Below, piece after piece: positions 57,303-64,000 of a DNA stretch of 64,000 nucleotides. This DNA comes from Saccharospirillaceae bacterium (lineage in GTDB: Bacteria; Pseudomonadota; Gammaproteobacteria; Pseudomonadales; Oceanobacteraceae), in contig JAJOJJ010000020.1 of the NCBI GenBank assembly GCA_021208685.1, positions 124,001 through 188,000 on the forward strand. The letters are read 5' to 3'. The notes below the pieces were generated by a model that was not told the origin of the DNA, ran no database searches, and worked only from the letters and a program-made list of their open reading frames with translations. A program made the translations under genes and the position numbers. Every line of letters starts with the position of its first letter. Within the stretch, counting starts at the first letter, position 1.

Positions 57303-57310
57303 TTCCAGTG

Positions 57311-57375
57311 TAAACAGACGGGCATTTATGCCTGCTGTTCACAGGATAATGGCAGGCCGGCACCTTGCTGCCGGC
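57311..57375 (+). terminator. Two hairpins after ilvA, possible terminator
   Basis: An imperfect stem around AACAG...CTGTT is followed by GCCGGCA, six bases, TGCCGGC. Neither has a clear T run, so this may slow or end transcription only partly. Confidence 0.35.
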
Positions 57376-57469
57376 TTACTCTGAAATAACAATAGCGTTT
57401 TGTATCTGCTGTATGTGTCGCCCGGAGATGGAGCTCGGCAGCGCATAAACAATAATAAGAGACTTCATC

Positions 57470-58186
57470 ATGTTGTTTGCTTTCCGTGCCGTGGTATTAA
57501 CTGCCTATTTTTTATTGGGCTGTATGCTGGGCCTGCTTCTTTGCATCGTCCGTCCTTTTCACCGCAATAACACCCGCGACTGCGCCAAAATTTTTTCGTT
57601 TGGCCGCTGGCTGCTGAATATCGATATGAAAGCCATTAATGATTCCCCGGTGGGGGATGGTCAGGCTATTTACGTTGGCAATCATCAGGATACGCTGGAC
57701 GTTTTTATTTACCCCGGTATGCTGCCCGGTAATATCGCTATTTTAGGTAAAAGCAGTCTGCGTTTTATTCCGGTGTTTGGTTTGTTGTTCTGGCTGGCGG
57801 GTAATATTTTTATTAACAGAGCGAACAAAGCAAAAGCCTGGGAAACCATGGCCGCAGTCGCCCGTACCGTAAAAAAGCGCGGTTGTGCCGTATATATCTT
57901 CCCGGAAGGTACGCGCTCACGTGGTCAGGGATTGTTACCGTTTAAAAGCGGGGCTTTTGCCCTGGCGATTGAAGCCGGATTGCCTGTCGTTCCTCTGGTA
58001 TACAGCAGTACGCATAAAAATATTGATCTGCACCGCTTTCGTAGTGGTAAAGTGTTGGCGCGTTATCTGGAGCCAATCAGTACGGAAGGGCTTGGCGAAG
58101 ATGACGTAAAGCGTCTGGCCGGGATAACCCGTGAACGGATGCAGCAGGCCATTGATGCGCTGGATGCAGAATTGGCGGCAAAGTAA
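57470..58186 (+). CDS. 1-acyl-sn-glycerol-3-phosphate acyltransferase (PlsC-like)
   Basis: A 238-residue inner-membrane enzyme that would acylate lysophosphatidate to phosphatidate. The family motifs are complete: NHQDTLD (71-77, NHxxxxD), GNIFINR, FPEGTRS (144-150) and a VPLVYSS strand. Two N-terminal hydrophobic stretches (about 5-28 and 97-113) seat it at the membrane. A second plsC elsewhere in the genome is likely, as many related bacteria have several; whether this is the main one cannot be told. It stands 167 bases after ilvA with its own leader. Confidence 0.9.
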   Translation: MLFAFRAVVLTAYFLLGCMLGLLLCIVRPFHRNNTRDCAKIFSFGRWLLNIDMKAINDSPVGDGQAIYVGNHQDTLDVFIYPGMLPGNIAILGKSSLRFIPVFGLLFWLAGNIFINRANKAKAWETMAAVARTVKKRGCAVYIFPEGTRSRGQGLLPFKSGAFALAIEAGLPVVPLVYSSTHKNIDLHRFRSGKVLARYLEPISTEGLGEDDVKRLAGITRERMQQAIDALDAELAAK

Positions 58187-58254
58187 CAGGCAAGTCATGG
58201 TGAGCCTCCTATACTGAATCCAATCCCGGAAGTCTGCGTTGGGGTCGAGTGCTG

Positions 58255-59055
58255 ATGAAAACAACTGTGATGTTCTGGCTGGCAATGATGGTCAGCCTTC
58301 CGGTCAGTGCAGAACAGGAAAACTGCCGATTATTAACCGCCAGCGGTAATGCTGAATATCCACCTTATTTGTGGCGACAGCCGCAGCATCCTGACATGTT
58401 AACCGGTGCAATCGCGGCATTTTTACAAAAAGTATCAAAAAGTCTGGATATTAAAATCGATCTGCAATACAGCGGTCCCTGGGGCAGAACTCAGGAAGAA
58501 GTCGCTGCCGGACGGATTGATTTTATTGCCGGCGCGTTTTACACCAATGCCCGTGCCGAGCGTATGGATTATATGCGTCCCTCTTTCCAGTTAACCCGTA
58601 CTGTGGTGTGGGTAAATAATGAAAAGCCGTTTGAATATAATCGCTGGGAAGATTTAATCGGTCGTCAGGGCGTGACGGTTATCCATAACAGTTTTGGTCA
58701 GGCGTTTGATGACTTTGCCCGTGATAACCTCACGGTGCACAAGGTCGGCAGTCTGGAACAGGGACTGAAGATGCTGAGTGGTCAGCGGGTTGATTATGTT
58801 CTGTACGAAGAAAATCCGGCGCGGGCGTATGCCGCACGTAACGGTTACCGCAATATCCATCCGTTACCAAAAGAAATCAGCAGCGAGTCTTTGTATCTGA
58901 CAATCTCCAAGAAATCGGTCTGCAATACGCCCGAATTACGCGCCCGTCTGCAGCAGGTGCTGGAGCAGGCGCAAGCAGAAAAATGGATGCCGCCTTTGCT
59001 TCAGCAGGCGCAATACCTGTGGTCAGAACAATATCTTGAGCAGCGAACCGAGTAG
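58255..59055 (+). CDS. Orphan periplasmic solute-binding protein (family 3, amino-acid type)
   Basis: A 266-residue exported protein. A signal peptide (about 1-20, ending PVSAE) is followed by the two-lobe SBP family 3 fold: PYLWRQPQHPDMLTGAI, the lobe around GRIDFIAGAFYTNARAERMD and the C-terminal ISKKSVCNTPELRARLQQVL helix. Two cysteines (in QENCRL and SVCNTP) could form a disulfide. No permease or ATPase gene is nearby, so it may feed a distant transporter or act as a sensor input. Start at the ATG of MKTTVMFW; a GTG two codons earlier is less likely. Confidence 0.82.
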   Translation: MKTTVMFWLAMMVSLPVSAEQENCRLLTASGNAEYPPYLWRQPQHPDMLTGAIAAFLQKVSKSLDIKIDLQYSGPWGRTQEEVAAGRIDFIAGAFYTNARAERMDYMRPSFQLTRTVVWVNNEKPFEYNRWEDLIGRQGVTVIHNSFGQAFDDFARDNLTVHKVGSLEQGLKMLSGQRVDYVLYEENPARAYAARNGYRNIHPLPKEISSESLYLTISKKSVCNTPELRARLQQVLEQAQAEKWMPPLLQQAQYLWSEQYLEQRTE

Positions 59056-59079
59056 CGTTGCCGTTTGGCTGGCTGACGT

Positions 59080-59415
59080 TCAGGACACCTGACGCACCGG
59101 ATCCTGATGGTCGCTGATCGTGTCCTGATAAGCGCTGCCGGTCAGAGTCAGGCGCTGACCCTGATTTAAATGGGTGGTGCAGGCGACGCGCAATAACGAG
59201 GTGAAATTGCCGGTTTCGCCACGACGCTCCAGTACTTCGCGGTAAATACGGGTAATAAACGTACCCAGTGTCATACCGGCATCCGCTGCAATCTGTTCCA
59301 GCAGTTGCCAGAAAACCGCTTCCAGACGAATGCTGGTAACAACCCCATCGATACGGATAGAGCGTGTTTTCAGCTCGAACAGTTCTGGTTCGGTACCCGA
59401 ATAAATCTCACACAT
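59080..59415 (-). CDS. Ribbon-helix-helix domain protein (RHH_4 type)
   Basis: A 111-residue protein whose middle (about 16-65) has KTRSIRIDGVVTSIRLEAVF and WQLLEQIAADAGMTLGTFIT, the ribbon-helix-helix arrangement of PF13467. Such proteins bind DNA or act as small regulators; targets are unknown. The C-terminal part (about 66-111) is not conserved. The ATG after TTGGGA is taken; a TTG start 6 codons upstream is possible. It stands alone between two convergent-transcribed genes. Confidence 0.82.
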   Translation of the reverse strand: MCEIYSGTEPELFELKTRSIRIDGVVTSIRLEAVFWQLLEQIAADAGMTLGTFITRIYREVLERRGETGNFTSLLRVACTTHLNQGQRLTLTGSAYQDTISDHQDPVRQVS

Positions 59416-59500
59416 GGCACATTCCCAAGGCAATCAGTCGGGTACCATTATGTCGCGCAAAGGCGGGTGATTGCACCCGGCTTTACGCGGCAGCCGCTGT

Positions 59501-60061
59501 TTACTGCAGCAGCGCATTAAACTGCGCCAGCCATTGCGGATGGGCAGGCCAGGCTGGTGCAGTGACGATATTGCCATCGGTAACGGCCTGATCGACGGCA
59601 ATATCGGCATAAATGCCGCCTGCCAGAGTCACTTCCGGGGCGCAGGCCGGATAGGCCGAAATTTTCCGCTCACGGATAACGTCGGCAGCGGTCAGCAACT
59701 GTGCGCCATGGCACACCGCTGCAATGGGTTTGCTGGCTGCCGCGAAATGTTTCACCAGTGCCAGCACGCGGCTGTTCAGACGCAGATATTCCGGCGCACG
59801 GCCACCGGGCAGCAACAGGGCATCGAATGCCTGCTCGTTGATACGATTGAAATCGGCGTTGAGTATAAAGTTATGACCGGGCTTTTCACTGTAGGTCTGG
59901 TCGCCTTCAAAGTCGTGAATCGCGGTACGGATGCTGTCGCCGGATGCTTTATCCGGGCACACCACGCTGACGTTGTGACCGACCATCTGCAATGCCTGAA
60001 ACGGCACCATCAGTTCGTAGTCTTCGACATAATCGCCGGCAATAATAAGGACATTCGCCAT
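59501..60061 (-). CDS. DJ-1/PfpI family protein
   Basis: A 186-residue flavodoxin-like protein with the nucleophile elbow AAVCHGAQ (Cys117, His118) and Glu13 near the start (GDYVEDYE), the layout of PfpI/YhbO-type members. These act as glyoxalase III or protein/DNA deglycases, or as stress proteins, depending on the member; the exact activity is disputed and not readable here. It probably protects against reactive aldehydes, which would suit a cell oxidising alcohols through lao, but that link is inference. Confidence 0.9.
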   Translation of the reverse strand: MANVLIIAGDYVEDYELMVPFQALQMVGHNVSVVCPDKASGDSIRTAIHDFEGDQTYSEKPGHNFILNADFNRINEQAFDALLLPGGRAPEYLRLNSRVLALVKHFAAASKPIAAVCHGAQLLTAADVIRERKISAYPACAPEVTLAGGIYADIAVDQAVTDGNIVTAPAWPAHPQWLAQFNALLQ

Positions 60062-60156
60062 GAGTGCTGCTCCGTATTGTTGTTGTGGAACAGCGAGTCT
60101 GGCGGATTGTGACGGATGATGGGTAACAGCGGATTACTACAGCAGCCTGTGCAGCC

Positions 60157-60756
60157 TCAGAGGCGGCCTTTACTGAACTGCTCACGCGCCGCCTGCTTTT
60201 TGCGCTCGCTTTTACGCAGCAGCACATAAAAGGCACCGGCTCCGCCATGCTGAGGCTGAGCCGTGTGGTAGGCCTGAACGTCCTCCAGCTCCTCCAGCCA
60301 GTGCACCAGATAGCTTTTCAGAACTGCAGGATCGTTGATATTACGGTCGCCTTTGCCGGGTAATACCAGAACGCTGCGGATATCGTGCGCCATGCAATCC
60401 TGAATAAATCGATACAACTCCCGCCGCGCTTCATCAATGGTGCGGCGGTGGAGGTCGAGACGCGCCTCGGTATCGTATTTTCCCAGTCGCAGCTTGCGGA
60501 ATACACCATCCTGAATGCCAGGACGCTTGTAGCCGATAACATCGTGTGGACCAACGCGTTTTACTTCGCTGGTTTGCAGACGGTTGCCGTCCTGTTCTTG
60601 TGGATGCTTTTGCGCGGCAAGGCGACGGGCGGCTGCGCTGGCCTGTGAGATATCGCCTTTGCGCAGCTCGACACGCTCTTTAGCCTGCAGCGGTTTTACG
60701 CCCTGCATTTCCTGCAGGAACAGCTGCTCTCCGGGATCGTTGGTAGTATCGCTCAT
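60157..60756 (-). CDS. Smr domain-containing DNA endonuclease-like protein (SmrA/YfcN type)
   Basis: A 199-residue protein with a charged N-terminal region (1-95) and a C-terminal Smr domain (about 100-190). The domain carries the catalytic LDLHRRTIDEARRELYRFI and the VLVLPGKGDRN loop, ending AQPQHGGAGAFYVLLR. Smr domains nick DNA or bind RNA; SmrB in E. coli cuts mRNA between collided ribosomes, and this shorter SmrA-like form is less studied. The ATG after AGCC is chosen because it begins the conserved part; a long in-frame extension upstream lacks support. Confidence 0.9.
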   Translation of the reverse strand: MSDTTNDPGEQLFLQEMQGVKPLQAKERVELRKGDISQASAAARRLAAQKHPQEQDGNRLQTSEVKRVGPHDVIGYKRPGIQDGVFRKLRLGKYDTEARLDLHRRTIDEARRELYRFIQDCMAHDIRSVLVLPGKGDRNINDPAVLKSYLVHWLEELEDVQAYHTAQPQHGGAGAFYVLLRKSERKKQAAREQFSKGRL

Positions 60757-60939
60757 GGCTATCGTCGTGCAGATTAAACGCCTAATGATAACCAATATCC
60801 GCACGCTTCGTCTCGTTGGTAATGGTTGAGTATATCCATGGATTTTTTGTGACAATTCTTTGCAATGGCGTACACAACTTTGTGTGGTAATCCGTAAACT
60901 GTTCAGCGTAAACATTGCCTGGCATTGCCAGAGGATCGA

Positions 60940-61566
60940 ATGATGAAACAACCTGTTTTAAACGCCATTGTTGCCGCCTGCACTTTGTTACTTGCCAGCC
61001 ATACGCTGGCGTTTGATGGCAAGCACCGCGAAATCGACTGGGATGACAAGCTGGCACTGACCGACACCCAGGAGCAGAGCATTGATACCATTGAAGACAA
61101 CTACGAAAGTAAAATCCGCGAGTTACGCAAAGCGGACATGCCATGCACGGAAAGCCGCGCCCGTGCTCACGAATTAATGCAGGCCATGCGCACAGAAATT
61201 CAGCAGGTTCTGACGCCTGAACAGCGCGGTCAGGCGCAGATTCTGATGCGTGAACAACACGCCAAAATGCAGAGAAAGCACGCTAAAGAACTGGCCCGCA
61301 AACTGGATTTGAGCGATGAGCAAAAAAGCACTTTATTAAAGGCTGTAAAAGAGCTGAAAGACGATTATCAGTGGCCATTGGATCAGACTCAGCGAGAAGC
61401 CGCGCGCCAGCAGTTTCAGCAAACGGTACACAGTGTGCTCTCGCCGGAGCAGCAGGAAAAGTGGGCGGCAATGAAAGAGAAACAAATGCGTAAATGGCAT
61501 CACCCGGACGAGGATGGCCTGAAAAGCCATCACGGTCAGCGTAAACATCAGGATTGTGACCATTAG
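60940..61566 (+). CDS. Spy/CpxP-like periplasmic LTxxQ-motif protein
   Basis: A 208-residue exported protein: signal peptide (about 1-22, ending HTLAF), then long charged helices with LTDTQEQSIDTIEDNYE, LTPEQRGQAQILMREQ and LSPEQQEKWAAMKEKQ, the LTxxQ pattern of Spy and CpxP. It ends in a His-rich tail (WHHPDEDG, KSHHGQRKHQDCDH) that could bind metal. Spy acts as an ATP-free chaperone; CpxP tunes the Cpx stress response. Neither role is proven for this one. At 208 residues it is longer than Spy, with three rather than two LTxxQ-like units. The ATG follows GAGGA. Confidence 0.8.
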   Translation: MMKQPVLNAIVAACTLLLASHTLAFDGKHREIDWDDKLALTDTQEQSIDTIEDNYESKIRELRKADMPCTESRARAHELMQAMRTEIQQVLTPEQRGQAQILMREQHAKMQRKHAKELARKLDLSDEQKSTLLKAVKELKDDYQWPLDQTQREAARQQFQQTVHSVLSPEQQEKWAAMKEKQMRKWHHPDEDGLKSHHGQRKHQDCDH

Positions 61567-61584
61567 TCCGTTTGTATCACCTAT

Positions 61585-61616
61585 AAAAAAGCCCGCGTTA
61601 TCACGCGGGCTTTTTT
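61585..61616. terminator. Bidirectional intrinsic terminator between convergent genes
   Basis: AAAAAAGCCCGCG, loop of six, CGCGGGCTTTTTT; serves the Spy-like gene and the DUF481 gene. Confidence 0.93.
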
Positions 61617-61653
61617 GTGTGTTGGCGGCATTGGCTGCCATCAATCAGTCGGT

Positions 61654-62397
61654 TCAGAAGCTGTACACTAACGTAACACCAAACTCGGTATCGGTGTTCT
61701 CGCTGTCAGCCGGAACTTTATCGACGTACTTCACTTTGTAAGTCAGCTTGGTCGCCAGACTGCCGTTGATCTGACTTTTGAGGCCGGTTTCGGATTTATA
61801 AATGCTGTTGCTGTCACCCAGTTCGGCGCTGAATTCTTCGATAAATTCGACACCTTCCTGAATGGTCCACTGGTAGCGGGCAACCAGACGGGCGATGGCT
61901 TCTTCGTCGATCTCGCCGCTTTCTTTCAGTTTGTCGCGGCGATAACCGGGACCGGCTTCGAGGTCGAGTTCCATATTCTGTTCATGGATCGCGCGGTAAC
62001 CGTAACCGGCAGAGAGTGTCGCCTGATATTCAAAACCGCTGAAGCGGTCACGTTCTTCATCACCCACGATGGCGAGGTATGAATGTTCATTGAAGTTGCG
62101 GTCAAACTGAACGGTGCCGCGATATTTTTCTTTTGAGGTGACGCCATCTTCTTTACTGGTCAGTGCATCCAGCTTGAAACCCGCGTCCCAGATTTCACCG
62201 TCACGTTTTACGGCGAATTTACCGTTAATGCTGGACGTATCGGTATTACCGGATGTGCGGATGGTTCCCAGCTCGGCAGAGCCGCCCCAGACCGGAAATT
62301 CTGTGCTGGCGGTTTCTTCTGCATTCACGGATAGCGCGGTCGATACCAACAGCGGTAACACGGCAAATGTTGAGACAATTAAAGCTGGGTGGCGCAT
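61654..62397 (-). CDS. DUF481 family outer-membrane protein (YdiY-like)
   Basis: A 247-residue exported protein with a signal peptide (about 1-26, ending VNAEE). The rest alternates as a beta-barrel of DUF481 type (GGSAELGTIRTSGNTDTSSI, LSAGYGYRAIHEQN) and ends VTLVYSF with the terminal Phe used for membrane insertion. The E. coli relative YdiY is acid-induced. The function of this family is unknown. It stands alone. Confidence 0.9.
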   Translation of the reverse strand: MRHPALIVSTFAVLPLLVSTALSVNAEETASTEFPVWGGSAELGTIRTSGNTDTSSINGKFAVKRDGEIWDAGFKLDALTSKEDGVTSKEKYRGTVQFDRNFNEHSYLAIVGDEERDRFSGFEYQATLSAGYGYRAIHEQNMELDLEAGPGYRRDKLKESGEIDEEAIARLVARYQWTIQEGVEFIEEFSAELGDSNSIYKSETGLKSQINGSLATKLTYKVKYVDKVPADSENTDTEFGVTLVYSF

Positions 62398-62469
62398 GGC
62401 ATCCTCTCCTCTGAAAAAATATCGCGGGAGGGTAGCGAGAGGACGGATTCAGTGCAAGCGCGGGTGCCG

Positions 62470-63240
62470 TTATTGCCAGTCATCTAATCCATAACGCTTA
62501 AGAATGGTTTGTAAGCGTCCGTTGTTGTGCATTTCCTGCAGGCCGTTGTCGAGCAGGTCAAGGTAGCCGGTGACGGCAGGCAGGACGGGGGAGCAGGCAA
62601 TGTACAGCGGGCTTTGTTCGCCAATCATCCCGGCGCTGACCACCGCGTCACTGTGTTCCATTTTTTTTAGTTGCGCTTGCATGACGGCGGGCGATTCGAC
62701 AATCACGTCGATTCTTTGGGTCAGCAGTTTACGGATATTCTGTTCCAGTGCATTGCCGCTGCGCACAATCTGCACGCGGGCAGGATTTTTCTGGTTCTTC
62801 TCTATGTAGGCATCGAGTTCGCCATTGTCATAGGCGTAGCCCCCAATGGTGCCGAGACGAACGTTGTTAAGATCCGCCATCGTCTGAAAACGCCATGAAT
62901 TGGCCGCCGCAACGTAAAAGTGACTGCTGTCCAGTCCCATTGCCTGCTGCGGGAAGACAAAATCCGGTGCATCTTCACGATAGGCACCGACAATGCATTC
63001 GGCCCTGCCCTGGCGGGTTTCATCAATGGCTCTTTCCCATGGCATCAGACGGTATTCCACCTGATGTCCGGCGGCCTCCCAGATGGTGCGCGCGATTTCG
63101 ATCATGTAGCCGGGCTTTTCTGAATCGGGCTGACCGTTGATGGGATACCACTCATCGGCGCGCAGGCGGATAACGTCAGCCTGCAGGCTGGCGGAGAACA
63201 GGCTCAGTAGTGCACTGCAGAGGATAACGGTGTGAGTCAT
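62470..63240 (-). CDS. Orphan periplasmic solute-binding protein (family 3, amino-acid type)
   Basis: A 256-residue exported protein with a signal peptide (about 1-21, ending SLQAD), WYPINGQPDSEKPGYMIEIA and the lobe around GRAECIVGAYREDAPDF. It is of the same family as the protein at 58255, though not a close copy. No transporter membrane or ATPase gene is adjacent. Start MTHTVILC follows AGGAA. It is divergent from the MATE gene, so the two may share control. Confidence 0.82.
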   Translation of the reverse strand: MTHTVILCSALLSLFSASLQADVIRLRADEWYPINGQPDSEKPGYMIEIARTIWEAAGHQVEYRLMPWERAIDETRQGRAECIVGAYREDAPDFVFPQQAMGLDSSHFYVAAANSWRFQTMADLNNVRLGTIGGYAYDNGELDAYIEKNQKNPARVQIVRSGNALEQNIRKLLTQRIDVIVESPAVMQAQLKKMEHSDAVVSAGMIGEQSPLYIACSPVLPAVTGYLDLLDNGLQEMHNNGRLQTILKRYGLDDWQ

Positions 63241-63404
63241 GGCCGGATTCCTGATCGGATGTTTTTTTAACCATAGAACAAAGACCATAAAAGGGTGTGG
63301 ATCGGCTGAATCGGAGTGTTGCACAGGAAGTGTCATTCCGGACACCGGCAGCTTCTGGCTTTTGGTGTAGAGTGGGCACAGCAAAAAATAACTAAGGATG
63401 CCCC

Positions 63405-64000
63405 GTGCGCCAAGTCATTCTCAACGGTTCCGTTAACCGCACCCTTTACAGCCTGACCCAGCCGATGGTGCTGGGGATTATGGCGGTTTTCTTCTTCAAT
63501 ATGGTGGATACCTGGTTTATCAGTCTGCTCGGTACGGAAAGTCTGGCGGCGGCAGGCTTTGCCATGCCGGTGACCATGCTGGTGATGAATCTGGCGATTG
63601 GTCTGGGCATTGCCATGTCAGCGCTGATTGCCCGTGCGGTCGGGGCCGATAACAACCTCGAAGCACAGCGGGCAGCCATGGCGGGCCTGTTACTGAGTTT
63701 ATTGCTGGGCGTGGTGATTGCCGTGGCTGGCTGGCTGAGCAATGACATGCTGTTTCGTCTGCTGGGTGCCGGTGATGATCTGTTGCCGGAAATTCGCCGC
63801 TTTATGGTGTTCTGGTGGCCGGGTGCCATTGTGCTGCTGCTGATGCTGATGCAGAACAGCGCGATGCGTGCGACCGGTAATACGAAACTGCCGTCGCAGA
63901 TGATGATGGTGGCTGCGGTACTGAATGCGTTACTTGATCCGTTGCTTATTTTTGGCTGGGGGCCATTACCGGGCATGGGCATCGGTGGTGCGGCGCTGGC
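63405..64000 (+). CDS. MATE family multidrug/Na+-coupled exporter, N-terminal part
   Basis: The frame opens with GTG (VRQVILNGSVNRTLYSL) after AAGGA and runs off the window end after 198 codons. It already shows five or six membrane helices with the MATE start SLTQPMVLGIMAVFFFNMVD, FAMPVTMLVMNLAIGLGIAM and ALIARAVGADN. It probably exports cationic drugs or metabolites in exchange for Na+ or H+. The start GTG is favoured because an ATG just before it is out of frame. Its C-terminal half lies outside. Confidence 0.88.
   Translation, partial: MRQVILNGSVNRTLYSLTQPMVLGIMAVFFFNMVDTWFISLLGTESLAAAGFAMPVTMLVMNLAIGLGIAMSALIARAVGADNNLEAQRAAMAGLLLSLLLGVVIAVAGWLSNDMLFRLLGAGDDLLPEIRRFMVFWWPGAIVLLLMLMQNSAMRATGNTKLPSQMMMVAAVLNALLDPLLIFGWGPLPGMGIGGAAL

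Noticed and set aside
60880-60900. Possible CpxR box upstream of the Spy-like gene (GTAATCCGTAAA)
   Set aside because: The two half-sites are two bases apart instead of five.

Overview
The window is chromosomal DNA from a gammaproteobacterium. Gene order follows the Pseudomonas plan closely: algC-dut-coaBC-radC-rpmB-rpmG, then mutM ... ggt-fdx-coaD-laoABC/laoR-rsmD ... ftsYEX-rpoH, then rho-trxA-ppx ... ppk-hemB, and rpiA/ilvA. The mixture of housekeeping blocks, a long-chain alcohol oxidation operon and many envelope proteins fits a marine Oceanospirillales-like bacterium. The genus cannot be fixed from the sequence alone.

Layout. 1-5.5 kb: nucleotide and coenzyme A metabolism, DNA repair, two ribosomal proteins and a small outer-membrane barrel protein. 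5.6-13.7 kb: an ElyC-type envelope protein, gamma-glutamyltransferase, ferredoxin, coaD, and the lao operon (laoC-laoB-laoA with divergent laoR) for oxidising long-chain alcohols and aldehydes. 13.7-19.2 kb: rsmD, an unknown membrane-anchored protein, ftsY-ftsE-ftsX and rpoH. 19.3-22.8 kb: rho, trxA, ppx. 22.9-32.7 kb: an accessory block lying between ppx and ppk, made of a PAS-domain gene and a six-gene operon in which every junction overlaps. That operon encodes an E1-like/acyltransferase fusion, an acyl-CoA dehydrogenase, an MMPL/RND transporter, a periplasmic protein resembling an RND loop, a LolA-like protein and a beta-barrel. 32.8-38.8 kb: ppk, hemB, an alpha/beta hydrolase, a PF10118 protein and a thioesterase. 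38.8-42.9 kb: REP-like repeats, VOC and AraC proteins, and an AT-rich pair of genes that looks acquired. 42.9-51.6 kb: a second accessory operon with a GH3-family adenylating enzyme, a condensation-fold acyltransferase, two GNAT-like proteins and an RND pump with its adaptor. 52.2-64 kb: a ydbH-like AsmA-family protein, rpiA, ilvA, plsC-like acyltransferase, two orphan solute-binding proteins, DJ-1, Smr, Spy-like, DUF481 and a MATE exporter cut by the window end.

Two points deserve most attention. First, the two accessory operons both pair acyl- or adenylate-transfer enzymes with an RND-family exporter and match no characterised pathway I can name; each could make and export a small lipid or amide product. 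Second, five genes (coaBC, ggt, ftsE, the PAS gene and ydbH) are each broken by one single-base indel, four of them in or next to G/C runs. Because coaBC is essential and ftsE nearly so, residual sequencing error is the simplest explanation, but the seven-C run in ggt could also be a phase-variable tract.
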